Shown piece after piece: positions 11,506 to 23,227 of a stretch of 64,000 nucleotides of DNA. How positions within the stretch are numbered: position 1 is the stretch's first letter; the number at the start of each line of letters is the position of its first letter. Made by a program: the position numbers and the translations under genes. The notes below the pieces were generated by a model. It did no database searches. It saw only the letters and a list, made by a program, of their open reading frames with translations, and had not been told where the DNA came from. The stretch lies in contig JAPTYO010000004.1 in assembly GCA_036873135.1 (NCBI GenBank), positions 34,567,105-34,631,104 on the forward strand. The letters run 5' to 3'. This stretch comes from Clarkia xantiana subsp. parviflora. Its lineage: Eukaryota > Streptophyta > Magnoliopsida > Myrtales > Onagraceae.

Positions 11506-11587
11506 TGGTTTTCTTCTATGTAGGTGACAAGCAGGTTGCCACCTGGTGTTGATGATAGTCGAAGGCGACTTTGATGGTCTCACCTTG

Positions 11588-11721
11588 ACGCCTTGGTTGA
11601 CTTGGTCGACTTGGTCGCCTTGGTCGATTTGGTCGACTTGGTCGACTTGGTCGCCTTGGTCGCCTTGGTCGCCTTGGTCGACTTGGTCGCCTTGGTCGCC
11701 TTGGTCGCCTTGGTCGACTTG
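11588..11721. repeat. 9-bp minisatellite TTGGTCGAC/TTGGTCGCC
   Basis: About fifteen consecutive 9-bp units TTGGTCG(A/C)C. The repeat reads as Trp-Ser-Pro/Thr on one strand and Asp-Gln-Gly/Val on the other, so open frames on both strands are artefacts. It follows the Copia-1 insertion in what is probably the continuation of the gypsy-type element at 1-2054; the GGTCGAC/GTCGCC vocabulary recalls the 88-bp array. Confidence 0.93.
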
Positions 11722-11889
11722 TCCATGGGCGGGTTCCACTATTTCACCTCTTCTGATAGATTCCGACTTTAGTGCTCCCAACTTTACTCTCTGAGGGTCC
11801 CGACTTCAATAGTCCCGACTTTAGTGTCTGAGAGTTTTGCCGCAAAAATGGAACGCTCTTAGTATGGTCGTATTTAATAAATCACAATC

Positions 11890-11972
11890 CAACAAAATTA
11901 ACCCAATTTCTTAGGTTACCTATACATATTAATGGGCTACCAATTACGGCGCCCAATCACCATATGCTAACA
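11890..11972 (-). mobile_element. Inverted fragment of a Copia-1-type LTR start
   Basis: Read on the minus strand it begins TGTTAGCATATGGTGA, then GGCGCCGTAATTGGTAGCCC, which matches the first 45 bp of the Copia-1 LTR apart from small changes. It then diverges. The fragment ends at the boundary with Copia-2 internal sequence. It may be a broken LTR of a related element. Confidence 0.75.
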
Positions 11973-12629
11973 CTTTAGACGATGATTGGGAACATAGTGA
12001 ACTTTTGACTCCGGGGTATGCTTGCTTTAATTAATTCGGCCAATAAGAAAGTTGAGTGGAACATGTGTATGTATGATGAACAACGATTCTTGCATGCCTA
12101 GTTTGTATTTGTTGATCCTTATATGGTGTTATCTCTTTTTTGTGTAAAAGAATGACATCGGTCCTCCAATAGATTGTCACCGAACTTAGTTGTGCGCTAA
12201 TGTTGAATGATGATAACTCTGAGGTCTGGCAGGAGAAAGTTATGTACTTGCTCCAAATGCTAAAAATTATGGAGACTATATTCAATGACATGGAAAAGCC
12301 TAAAGTAGGGAATGTGGCCTAGCAGAGGTGAAACATAAGAGTCTATGAAGTCTGAAAGTGCAGAATTGCACCGCGTGTATCATTTTGTTAAGTGCTACGA
12401 ATGATAGCGTGTTCAAGGAATTTCAAGGTTATCAGAGTGCTAATGCGCTTTAAATCAACTTGAATAAGAAATTAAGTTTCCATTCTACATAAAGGAAAGT
12501 GTTCCTGACTGTGTGATTCGCCTCTAATAAGAGGCACCTTGAACACTCCATGCAGTTACATATTTGGCATATGGCTGATATGTTAGTTGAACTCAGGCAC
12601 GTTGATAGCATATTCATTAAAAGGCAGAA

Positions 12630-13040
12630 ACTCTAGGTTGTGATCAGATCCTTACACGATTCTTGGAAGCATGTAAAATTGCAATTGTCTCACTCTATTT
12701 GGGCTACCACTCTAGAAGAAGTTGAGCGACTTCTAAAGCTAGAAGAGGAAAGGCTTAAGAGTAGGAGAACTCTAGCCGAGTTTTTTTTTTTTTTTTTTGG
12801 CCAAAACTCTAGCCGAGTTGCATGTGGTGACTTCCTCCAAAGCCAAAAAGAAACCAAAGAGACAATATCGTGGTAAGAATAAGGAGCATGATGGGTCCAG
12901 TCAGATATCGAAGATGAATGAAATTAGCGAGCGGAAGTGTCTGCACTACGTCCAAATGACTAAGAAAAGTGCTATAGTTTTAGCCGATAGGCTACTACTC
13001 AAAAAAATGCACTGCTCTGAAGCGTCATGTTTTTCTTGAT
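12630..13040 (+). pseudogene. Copia-2 gag relic
   Basis: MIRSLHDSWKHVKLQLSHS followed by TTLEEVERLLKLEEERLKS is the standard copia gag motif pair (RSLP-SW plus ELEEERL). It continues after an 18-base T-run at about 12781-12798 in another frame as TLAELHVVTSSKAKKKPKR, a basic tract. The zinc knuckle is decayed. The poly-T run with duplicated AACTCTAGCCGAG on its two sides shows a local duplication. The protein would have been nucleocapsid; this copy is non-functional. Confidence 0.8.
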
Positions 13041-16000
13041 GCTTAAACTAGTAGACTATTGAGTTTCAAGTTAGAGCAATTTGATCAATCTAATCCTTTA
13101 TGAGTTGTGACCCGGGATTAAGTCACGGACAAGAAGATTCAGCTAGAGCATGATAGGTATAGGAGCTCGAGTTGCAGCTGAATGGCTATGTCTATGAGAC
13201 AACCGAGTCCACAATGCCTTACTATTTGGTCGAATTGCTGATTTCAGTCTTTGTTTCTGTTAGACCTAGTTGTTCAATTAATGTTTCCATGACATTGAGT
13301 TTGTGTATATGGTCAGTTCCGGTGGATTTATTGTATATCACAGTTGCATCTAGCAATGATTTCAATATATCCAAATATCAGTCGCAAGTTTGCTAGCGAC
13401 GTGACCGGAAGCCTTGTATCTAGGCAACCAGAATACGTTCAAATTTGACATCTACTAGCCCATATTTGTTGTGGGAAGGCTTAAATATGTTTTGTATCAT
13501 GTATATCTATTTGATATTCTACAGATGGATAAGCGAGCCATCTGTATGAATTAAATAGATAAAGAACTTGTGGTTCTCATATACGTTAAGACGGTGGTTA
13601 GCTCATCGACTTGACTTGTAACGATACGTCATATAAAGAGATAGTTCATTCTGTTGACTATTTTTTTGGCACTATGTAACGTACATGTTGCTAGAATGCG
13701 TATGTGATACGCTTCTAAAGATGGTTAAGTCAGTGACAAAATTTGTCCAATGATATATTACCTATGGTAATATCCAGGTCTCTCCACAAGGAGGACCCAC
13801 CTTATATCGAGACAAATATTTGTCAAATTGATCAAGTGTCTAAATATTAAATGCATACCACTTCATATGAGTTATGATCCGGAAAAAGTCCGAAAGTGGG
13901 AGCAAGCTTGTGCCTAAATTGAAAGATGTCAAAATGAACAGGTTTATCCTTATAAAGGGAAAAGTGGATTGTTGCCCATTTTTGAGTTCTTGAGCTAAAT
14001 TTACCAAGATAACTTCATTCGAGTGGGAGGATTTTTGCAGATGTTGAATAATTTTCTCGTCATGCTCGCCTTCTTCACCACTAGTTGCGAATGTAAATGA
14101 TCTTGGTCATAATCTTAGTTTAAGTGGGAGTAAGAACTTTCATGTTGTTACTCAAAATGAGTAAATGTTATCGTTCCAGTGGGAATGTGTACACAACGTT
14201 CTTAATCCTAGTGGGAGCTTATTGTGGCTTCAAATACCCTTTAAGGATAATGGAGGACAAGATGGTAGACGTTAAGCGCAAATGGATCGTTGATGTCCTA
14301 AATTTCATGAAAAATTAGAGATGTGTCTCGAATAATCGCGAACGTGATATTCGCATGATCCCAGCCACGTTGATCTTGGATGTAGATATTGCCCTCAGAA
14401 TCTCAAGTAAAAACTGAAGTTGCTTCTTTATATTGTGGTATGAGAATGCAACTTTTGGACTTTTTGATAGTCTATTGGCAATCTACTTTATTCCCTCGAG
14501 GCAATATTACTAATGATGATGTGTTAGTCATGTCCGATGTTTTAGTTTCTACGGACTAAGACTGTTATAAAAACATCGACAATATCATGTCAAGTAAATG
14601 TGCTTGACACATAGTACGTGCTGGAAGTTACAGAGTTATCAAATGAGTGTGACACTTAATTGATTTTCAGAGGGTAAACTAATATAATATCGGAATTAAG
14701 ATTCTGAGAGATCATTTGAGAAATTACGTACTTGGATGGTTGATGATATTATTACCTCGATAACCTAACTCTATATAAAGTCATGACTTGGTGCGCAAAG
14801 TGTCTTAATCGAGATGAGCTAAGTCTGGTGTCTTGTGCGCAAAGTGTCATGTACTAGACCACTAATAAATCAGGCATATGGCTCGACTTGAATTGTTGCT
14901 CAAGGATCAGATAACGATGGTTGTTGAGGCGTCGTACATATGTGTATGACAAAATATAATGAATTTGTTTCTAGTTGGAGTAACGACTTCCTTAGGGAAA
15001 TGTTTCCTACTGAATATGGCCATCAGATAGTGAGAAACGGGTGCAAATTTCACTATATGTGAATGAAGCTAGTGCTCTCGCAACACAACCGAGGATTAAT
15101 TTTGGTCTATGAGGTTCCTATATATATTCCGGATGATGCACATTACTGTTCCAGTGTTAGTCGACTGATAATTGTGCTGTAATGTTTTCCGAAGAAGATT
15201 CTGAGAATGTTTGGACATTCAAAAGACCAATATAACTGTGCATAAGGCATGGTTGCATGCAAGATGGTGAATGTGAAGTGATAGTTGATGAATGATGGAT
15301 AAGCCGTAAGTCCGTAAAGCCTTTGCATATGAGCAATTCATCGACATTTGATCGCAATGAAGACAAATGGTCTTGAACATTGTGTAAAAAGCGAGGTAGC
15401 TTGCTTATTTTTCCTAATGATCACATCACAATGTTCATTTTTATCAATACGTTTGATTTGAATGCACACAGGTTTATTGTGATTGCTATGTGCATTCACT
15501 CGAATTTTAAATGTATGTCGGGTAAACTAGAGGTTAGCTCTCTCACACGAGTAACCGCCTCCGCGTCCTAGGGGACGTTACGTCTTTGTGACGAATGGGA
15601 GACGAGACAGGATTTTGAGCTTAAAATCGTCAAGTGGACGATTAGAGAGCTAACTGCTCGAATTCATAAGTCTCTCGTTGACATGTGGTCATCGATAACT
15701 TTAGTGGAATAAATTTCCACGTACTTTACCTTGGAGCGGGATGGGAGTTAGTGGACTCTGGTTTAGATGCATGCAACATTTGAACAGACATCCTCACAAC
15801 ACTGTCTTTGTGACAAATGACATACACTCCATGGGAAAAGGAGAAGAGTGTTGTGACACACGTTTCATACAGTGTGTGCTATTATGCGACCACGAGTTTA
15901 CACAAGCATGATCTCAGCTTGTTGTAGTGTGAGACCCATGATCCTTGGGAGGTTCCAAATTGAGTACCCTCACGACTCCGATCAGAGACTTGAGACCTGG

Positions 16001-16436
16001 CACGATGTTCTCTAGCTTAGTGAGTTTCCAAATGGCCACCTACAGATTCGGCCTGGCGGGACATGTCTAGAAAAGCGAGTCGGGTTGGTGTTGAAGGAAT
16101 CGTGAGAAGAGGAAGATTGTCAACAAAATCTTTTTTAGAATTTTACTCACGGTGCGCACCAATCATGAATTAGTTTCGTGGCTGTGAATACAAGGTATAA
16201 CTAATGAGATCTTTGTAGATACCTAAATGAGGTTCGACAATCTAGGGTACAAACATACTTCATTATTGTAGGTTGTCCTCAATGAGATGTTGTATACTCC
16301 TAACAGATATACAACCACTAGCTCTCACAAAGTATGCCGGTCGCACGGTTGAGCCCTGTATGAAAGACGAAGGAACTGTAGAGAGGTATATCACTATCCA
16401 TGCAACTGAGCACTCCCATTATGTGTGAGTGAGAGA
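13041..16436 (+). repeat. Copia-2 internal non-coding region with AGTGGGAG motifs
   Basis: No domain is readable. AGTGGGAG occurs at 13895-13902, 14022-14029, 14123-14130 and 14210-14217, with AGTGGGAA at 14178-14185, about one per 80 bp. This parallels the cluster at 7168-8128 in Copia-1. The segment just before the LTR ends GAGTGAGAGA (16427-16436), the probable polypurine tract. Confidence 0.6.
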
Positions 16437-16858
16437 TGTAGGAAATAGTGCACCCATATGGGGTGCTCTTGCACGACTCGGTAGTGTGTAACATCCCCGT
16501 GCCTATATATATCCATCTATATGGATGGTTATGGATTAGACCTACAGATATACAGATTTGTGAGTGATAGTGTGTGAGACTAGTCCGAAGTAGCCTTCGA
16601 CGTTCTCATCTCGAATCAGAGCTAAAGTGCCCGACTACCTCGTCTTTGGGTCATCAACCGTGGAAACCCGAGGTGCGCTCTGATTACGTGACGTGCCTCT
16701 CCGACCGGCATTCCCGTCGCCGTAATTCTGAGCAGACGCCAACGAACTACGCTTTCGCAACCGCACGCCGCCACACTGAACAAGTATCGTATCCGTGTTA
16801 CGATCTCATGTCTTACTAACACGTGTGTTTTAGCGTGCATGTAGTTCGAATTCCTACA
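16437..16858 (+). repeat. Copia-2 3' LTR
   Basis: The 422-bp segment begins TGTAGGAA and ends TTCCTACA, a perfect 8-bp terminal inverted repeat with TG...CA ends, and follows a purine tract GAGTGAGAGA. It contains a TATATATA region near 16507. The next bases, GTTTC, would be the target duplication; the 5' partner is lost. Confidence 0.85.
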
Positions 16859-17235
16859 GTTTCAAAAACATGTAATTATTACATTTTTTTGTTAAAATAA
16901 TACAAAGAATTAAAATATTAGAAATACAATAATTTAAATATAGAATGATTCTAATTTTTTACATCAAACTTATATAAGTCGATCAATTAATGTGGTTATC
17001 AAACTATTTTTCAATAAAAAATCCTATATATCCATATTTTTTTTTCCAAGATATATATCATCGTAATTTCGTACACCGGCACCGACGCCCCGAACCCGAT
17101 CCTACATTTTCAGACCCGCTTCGGTTTCACTGTCTCTCTCTTCCTCTGTTATTATATCAAACAGACACTACTCTGATCCCGAAGACCACCAAACTTCTCC
17201 AGATCTAGCTCCCCTCTCCCTCTCAGAGAAACTCC
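16859..17235 (+). promoter_or_regulatory. Promoter and 5' UTR region of the TM9SF gene
   Basis: About 375 bp separate the Copia-2 LTR from the start codon. It is AT-rich to about 17070 (TATATATC at about 17050), then a pyrimidine-rich leader (TCTCTCTCTTCCTC) up to the ATG. The retrotransposon LTR ends less than 400 bp upstream of this gene and may lie within its promoter. The transcription start cannot be fixed from sequence. Confidence 0.4.
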
Positions 17236-20200
17236 ATGGGTTCTCCGAGATCCCGTTTGCTCCATTCACCGGCGCCGATCTTCTTCGCCGCCCTAGCTCT
17301 TCTCCTGATTCATGGCGTTCACTCATTCTACCTCCCCGGCGTCGCTCCCGAGGACTTCCAGAAGGTGAGCTTCAATCGTGCAATATCGATTCACTAATGC
17401 AGATATCCTATTTTTCTTGTCCATGCATTTCTTGATCCGTTGGGTGATTCCTGGATCTGGTTGGTTTGGGATCGTTGTTAGTATTGGTACGGTAGCAGTT
17501 TGCCCTGTCTGGTGATAGCGTGTACAATATGATAGTGTTAGACGCTTCGTAAAAATAGAAACAATGACTCTTGGCTCTGCCGGCTTTTTTACAATTATTA
17601 TTATTATGAGGTACGAGTCTCAGACGCCAATTTTATTGTGGGTAAGAGTAAATCATCTAAGAAATGTGAAATCCCACCGAAAATATTATCTTCAAGACTT
17701 TTATAGTTCTCTCAATACAGAAAATATCGGCTTTCTGTTTATAATTTCTGAGGTCTCGGGTTAGTTTGATCTTCTCAGCCTTTGTCCTAGATTAAATGCT
17801 TAGCCTTGTTCAATCAGCAAATGGGACAATTGTAGATTTGAGGGTTGAACATTTACTGGTGTTTGTTATTAGAATGGTGGATAGGCATCAGGCTCCTACA
17901 CAGTCCTAAGCTTACTAATGGATGGATTCAATTCATATTTATCGAATCTGCTAGTTAATGGGATATGAAGCTTAGGTGAGCTTAATGTGTGGTCCAGGCT
18001 TTATTACCAAGTATATATATGTGACCTTAATCATTTGGCACTCGTTTGACCTGCCTTAACTTGAGTATTTATTAGTCCATCATTCTATGTACTGTTACAA
18101 TCAGAAAGCACCATACTCCATAGGAAAATGTAAAATGATGCCACTTTGCCATTTTACTCTGTGCGTCATCTTTTTTTATATATATATGTTTTTATTTTTT
18201 AAAATTAAAATTTTAAAAGATGTTACCTCATTGTACATGCTCAGAAGTTGGTGTGACTTAATGATGAAAGACTCTTATACAATCGTTTCTGAATGCAGGG
18301 GGACTTGCTAGTGGTGAAGGTCAACAAGTTGACTTCGATAAAGACACAGCTCCCTTACTCGTACTATTCTCTTCCATATTGCCGCCCTAAGAAGATAGTG
18401 GATAGTGCAGAAAACCTTGGTGAAGTTCTTCGTGGTGATCGCATCGAGAACTCCCCCTACACAGTAATGCCTTTTATATGTTATTAGCTACGCTGTAAAT
18501 GTTTGTTTACTGCTTGATACTCATAAATGGTATTATTTTTTCAGTTTAAGATGCGGGAACCACAGATGTGCAATATCATCTGCCGACAAACTCTTGATGC
18601 GAAACAGGCAAAGGAGTTGAAGGAAAAGATCAAGGATGAATACCGTGTAAACATGTAGGGGATACTCAAACCATTAAAAAGGATTCTTATCTTGCTCTTG
18701 TAGATTAGATTGTACAAGTTGCTTATTCTAATCTATGATGTGTCAGGATTCTGGACAATCTTCCTCTTGTTGTCCCAATCCGGAGGCAAGACCAAGATGC
18801 TCCTCCAATTTATCAACTTGGCTTTCATGTTGGTCTTAAAGGCCAATATTCTGGGGTAATTTATTGTCCGGTGAATCTGATAGGTACCATCTACTTCGGG
18901 GTGGTCTAACATATCTTTTCTGACATTTTTATCCACAGAGCAAAGAGGAAAAGTATTTTGTCCACAACCATTTAGCATTTACTGTCAGATACCACAGAGA
19001 TGTGCAGACTGAGCTGGCAAGAATTGTGGGCTTTGAAGTCAAACCATTTAGGTAGACTATTTGCTAAACTATGACTGCCCTAACCATTTGCTTCTTGTTG
19101 AGATTCCTTGGTTATGCTTGTTTATGTCACACTTTGTCAAATTGTAGCGTTAAACATGAATATGAGGGTACATGGAGTGACAACTCTCGTCTAACAACAT
19201 GTGATCCCCATTCAAAGCACACAGTTGTCAACTCCAATTCTCCCCAAGAGGTTGAAGAGAACAAAGAAATAATTTTCACCTATGATGTTGAGTTCCAGGT
19301 TTGTTTCACTGACATCATCTGCTTTTCAGAGAACTCCCCATTGTTTATGATTCTGCATTCAAAAAGCTTCGGGAGATGTTATTTGCTGTTTGTGCAGTTC
19401 TAATTGGATATCATTTATTTGCAAGTACTCTGTTTTTCTCTTCCTATAAGGTGTTGTCCAGCATGCTAGATACTACATTCCTGTTAATGAGTGCCTTAAT
19501 CGAATTCCTGTCCAATATCAACCTTTTCAGGAGAGTGACGTAAAGTGGGCATCTCGATGGGATACTTATCTTCTGATGAGTGATGATCAGATCCACTGGT
19601 TCTCTATAGTCAACTCATTGATGATCGTTCTCTTCCTCTCTGGAATGGTGGCTATGATTATGCTGAGGACATTGTATAGGGACATATCCAAGTACAACGA
19701 ACTTGAGACCCAGGAGGAAGCCCAGGAAGAGACAGGGTGGAAGCTAGTCCATGGAGATGTCTTCAGGCCACCAGCCAACTCGGATCTTCTGTGTATCTAT
19801 GTAGGAACAGGTGTCCAGTTCTCTGGAATGATCCTCGTAACAATGATCTTTGCCATCCTTGGGTTCCTCTCCCCTTCAAACAGAGGTGGGCTAATGACAG
19901 CCATGCTCTTGGTGTGGGTATTCATGGGTATCTTTGGTGGATATGCGTCTGCCCGTTTATATAAGATGTTCAAGGGAACTGAGTGGAAGAGAATTGCGCT
20001 CAGAACTGCTATTGTGTTCCCTGCAATTGCATTTTCCATCTTCTTTGTCCTCAATGCTCTCATCTGGGGCCAGAAATCCTCGGGTGCGGTCCCATTCGGG
20101 ACAATGTTTGCATTGGTCTTCCTGTGGTTCGGTATCTCAGTGCCCCTGGTGTTTATTGGAAGCTATGTTGGGTTCAAGAAGGGTGCAATTGAGGATCCAG

Positions 20201-20688
20201 TGAAGACAAACAAAATCCCTAGGCAGATCCCAGAACAAGCCTGGTACATGAACCCTGTGTTCTCCATCCTCATAGGTGGGATCCTCCCATTCGGTGCAGT
20301 GTTCATCGAGCTGTTCTTCATCCTCACCTCAATCTGGCTGAACCAGTTCTACTACATCTTCGGGTTCCTCTTCTTGGTGTTCATCATCCTCATCATCACG
20401 TGCGCAGAAATCACAATTGTGCTCTGCTACTTCCAGCTGTGCAGCGAGGACTACCTATGGTGGTGGAGATCATACCTCACTTCAGGATCATCAGCACTAT
20501 ACCTTTTCCTCTACGCAGCTTTCTATTTCTTCACCAAGCTAGAAATCACAAAACTTGTATCCGGGGTGTTGTACTTTGGATACATGCTGATTGTGTCGTA
20601 TGCATTCTTTGTGGTGACCGGGACCATTGGATTCTATGCATGCTTCTGGTTCACAAGGCTCATCTACTCATCAGTGAAGATTGATTGA
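17236..20688 (+). CDS. Transmembrane 9 superfamily (EMP70/nonaspanin) protein, seven exons
   Basis: The protein is a nine-pass membrane protein of the Golgi/endosome system, in a family linked to sorting of membrane proteins. Exons by GT-AG reading: 17236-17364, 18299-18463, 18545-18654, 18747-18855, 18939-19051, 19148-19298 and 19531-20688. They join in phase to 644 residues, the usual family length. Residues 1-30 are a signal peptide ([11 protein letters not shown]) followed by the family start [13 protein letters not shown]. The lumenal domain (31 to about 280) carries [12 protein letters not shown] and [11 protein letters not shown]. Nine hydrophobic segments run from about 283 to 636, almost all in exon 7, with [16 protein letters not shown] and [15 protein letters not shown] between them. 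The C-terminus SSVKID fits the KXD/E COPI-binding Golgi-retention signal described for plant family members. No stop or frameshift is present and splice sites are canonical, so the gene looks functional. It resembles the Arabidopsis TMN7/TMN8 type, but the orthologue is not assigned. Confidence 0.97.
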
Positions 20689-21148
20689 TTGATCCATCCA
20701 TCCATATCAGTAGAGAAGAAAAGGAAGAAGATAGACTTTTCTCCATCAATCAGGGCAGAAGGATTCAGGCATTTGTTTAAAGTGATGTAAGCAAGCTTCT
20801 TGTACTAATATTTTTCAACTATTGCCGGGATTGTTTTTGTTATTTACAATCAACGTCCAAAGCAGCAACTCCTCCTTTTCACTTTCAAATAGGGAGGGAG
20901 GGAATCGTTTGTTTGTCAACACTGACTGAGTAATTAATTATTCACTTTCTTTACCATGACACTAATTTTGTCCATTATTGTTGTGTTTTGGCACGTCGGT
21001 ACGGTGAAGTGGTACTAAAAGAATTAAGGGTATACCTTGATCTTCTGGGCTTGCCTTTTGGAAGCCTGCAATTTTAACATTCAGTATTTCCTAACTTTCA
21101 CATGACTTGTATAAAGAAACGTAATTTTCAGCCATGAATATGATGGGT
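20689..21148 (+). other. 3' UTR and flank of the TM9SF gene
   Basis: AT-rich sequence with T-runs (CTAATATTTTTC near 20810). No gene is visible. No canonical AATAAA is seen close to the stop codon; the polyadenylation point cannot be set. Confidence 0.4.
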
Positions 21149-21448
21149 GTCAATTCAGGATTTTTTGTTAAAATGCCCTCCTCCAACCTGGCATTTCTAA
21201 AAATGCCCTCCAAAAGAGGGCATTTGTAGAAATGCCCCGTCCAGCTGCTATTAGCAGCTGGACGGCCCAGCTGGCTGGCTCGCGTGTCCAACGCGTGCCA
21301 GCTGGGCACCAGCTGGGCACTGTCCAGCTGCTAATAGCAGCTGGACCGGTCGGACCGGGCCGGATAAACCGGTAGCGGTCTGACCGTAAGAGCAAATACC
21401 AATTTTTTTTTTTTTTTTTTTTTTATTTACGAAAATGTTAATTGAGTT

Positions 21449-21512
21449 TAGCTAGAATCGAACCCAGGACTTACACTAAAAACGTTGACGCACTACCACC
21501 ACACTACAAGCT
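21449..21512 (-). repeat. tRNA-like (B-box) segment in left foldback arm
   Basis: On the minus strand GGTTCGATTCT (21454-21464) matches the RNA polymerase III B box, preceded by GTGGTGGTAGTGCG, which loosely resembles an A box. It is a tRNA-related or SINE-like piece; no cloverleaf of a functional tRNA can be drawn. Confidence 0.45.
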
Positions 21513-22497
21513 AGAATGTTGACAAAATAATAGATAAAATATTTTTATTTATAATTCTATTTAATCAATGGAATGGAACCGGGTTCCCTCATCCCTCTGG
21601 GTTTTTTTTTTTTTTTTTTCACTTTTTACATCTATTAATATTCACTAAATTCAAATTTACAACTCCAAATTCAATGAAAATCAAAAGTTAGCGTCTTTAT
21701 ATCGTAATAAACAATGTGCTATTTTTCTAAAAAAAAATATTCTAATAATTTCGAAAATTAATGTTTTCATCACCGAATGGTGTTATACCACCCTAAAACC
21801 TAAATTTAGAGTAAATCTCATTTTTTAGAAAATGTTCAAAAAAATATTCTTTTTTTTTTTGTCAGTTTCCCATCCAGCGGTTTTTTTTTTTTTTCACTTT
21901 TTACACCTATTAATATTCACCAAATTCAATGAAAATCGAAAGTTCGTGTCTTTATAACGTAATAAACAATGTGCTATTTTTTTTAAATTTATTCTAGTTA
22001 TTTCGAAAATTAATGTTTCCATCACCAAATGGTGTTATACCCCCCCTAAAATGCAAATTTGGAGTAAATCTTATTTTTTAGAATGTTCAAAAAATATATT
22101 ACCGGACTTCAAATTAGGCCCCGTTTTCGGTATTGGATTTTACTAATACGTGACAATTCGGAAAAAAAAAAAAAATTGAACATTTTCTAAAAAATTATGT
22201 TTGCTCCAAATTTAAGTTTTATGGTGGTATAACATCATTACGTGATGAAAACATTAATTTTCGAAATTACTAAAATAAATTTTAAAAAAATAGCACATTG
22301 TTTATTTATTACATTATAAAGACGCTAACTTTCGATTTTCATTGAATTTGGAGTTGTAAATTTGAATTTAGTGAATATTAATAGATGTAAAAAGTGAAAA
22401 AAAAAAAAAACCCGAGGGATGGGGAACCCGGTTCCATTCCATTGATTAAATAGAATTATAAATAAAGCAAATTTAACTATTATTTTGTCAACATTCT

Positions 22498-22560
22498 AAC
22501 TTGTAGTGTGGTGGTAGTGCGACAACGTTTTTAGTGTAAGTCCTGGGTTCGATTCTAGCT
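22498..22560 (+). repeat. tRNA-like (B-box) segment in right foldback arm
   Basis: This is the mirror copy of the left-arm segment, with GGTTCGATTCT at 22546-22556 and TGTGGTGGTAGTGCG upstream. It differs at a few bases from the left copy. Confidence 0.45.
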
Positions 22561-22858
22561 AAACTCAATTAACATTTTCGTAAAAAAAAAAAAAAAAAAA
22601 AATATTGGTATTTGCTCTTACGGTCAGACCGCTACCGGTTTATCCGGCCCGGTCCGACCGGTCCAGCTGCTATTAGCAGCTGGACAGTGCCCAGCTGGTG
22701 CCCAGCTGGCACGCGTTGGACACGCGAGCCAGCCAGCTGGGCCGTCCAGCTGCTAATAGCAGCTGGACGGGGCATTTCTACAAATGCCCTCCTTTGGAGG
22801 GCATTTTTAGAAATGCCATGTTTGAGGAGGGCATTTTAACAAAAAATCCGTCAATTCA

Positions 22859-23227
22859 GGGATATGAGTAATTCGGGTTCCTCACATCGACTAGGCCGGC
22901 CATTCAGTCTCTTTTTTATCCTTCCTTCGGTGTACAAAGCCTTTGAGTGCCATTGACAATCAAAGTGATCTATCTGTCTGTTAAAAACCACAACTTTTTT
23001 TGCTTCGAGTTTTATAAATTACTTGTTGACAAAGTTAATTGCGCGATTTATCTTCAAATGATATTTCAAAATTGCGTAGAAGTGCAACAAACTCCAGACT
23101 ACCATATCTAGTTTCTTAACCTTCACATGATGGGATGTGAAAATTTTAAAAACATTATAGTAAATCTGCATTGAAGAAAAAACATTTTTGAAGATTCATG
23201 ATATTCCTAGAAATTAAGAATGAGTTG
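22859..23227. other. Unassigned sequence
   Basis: No gene, RNA or repeat is recognised between the foldback element and the reverse-transcriptase relic. It may be the decayed 3' part of the old copia element F. Confidence 0.4.

Larger units (their letters stand above)
11973..16858 (+). mobile_element. Copia-2: 5'-truncated, decayed copia element
   Basis: A gag relic lies at about 12630-13040, a 3.4-kb non-coding internal region with AGTGGGAG motifs follows, and a clear 3' LTR lies at 16437-16858. No matching 5' LTR exists in the window; the left side abuts an inverted LTR fragment at 11972, so the element has lost its 5' end. RT, RNase H and integrase cannot be read. The tail before the LTR resembles that of Copia-1. 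Confidence 0.75.
21158..22849. mobile_element. Foldback/MULE-type element with about 690-bp inverted arms
   Basis: The element is bounded by a perfect 9-bp duplication GTCAATTCA (21149-21157 and 22850-22858). Left arm 21158-21850 and right arm 22155-22849 are inverted copies, starting GGATTTTTTGTTAAAATGCC. The arms include a GC-rich block with its own small palindromes (CCAGCTGCTATTAGCAGCTGG). The roughly 300-bp centre holds a second, diverged copy of part of the arm. The same peptide can be read from both arms on opposite strands, which is an effect of the inversion, not a gene. The 9-bp duplication fits Mutator-like elements. There is no transposase, so it is non-autonomous. Confidence 0.9.

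Noticed and set aside
11485..11794. Overlapping frames rich in Asp-Gln-Gly or Trp-Ser-Pro repeats
   Set aside because: Both come from the 9-bp minisatellite; repeats of 3n length stay open on both strands without being genes.
19071..19403. Separate 110-codon gene within the TM9SF locus
   Set aside because: It reads through exon 6 of TM9SF and the introns around it.
21168..22839. Two open frames encoding the same 75-residue peptide on opposite strands
   Set aside because: They lie in the GC-rich ends of the foldback arms; the identity is a consequence of the inverted repeat, with no domain or start context.
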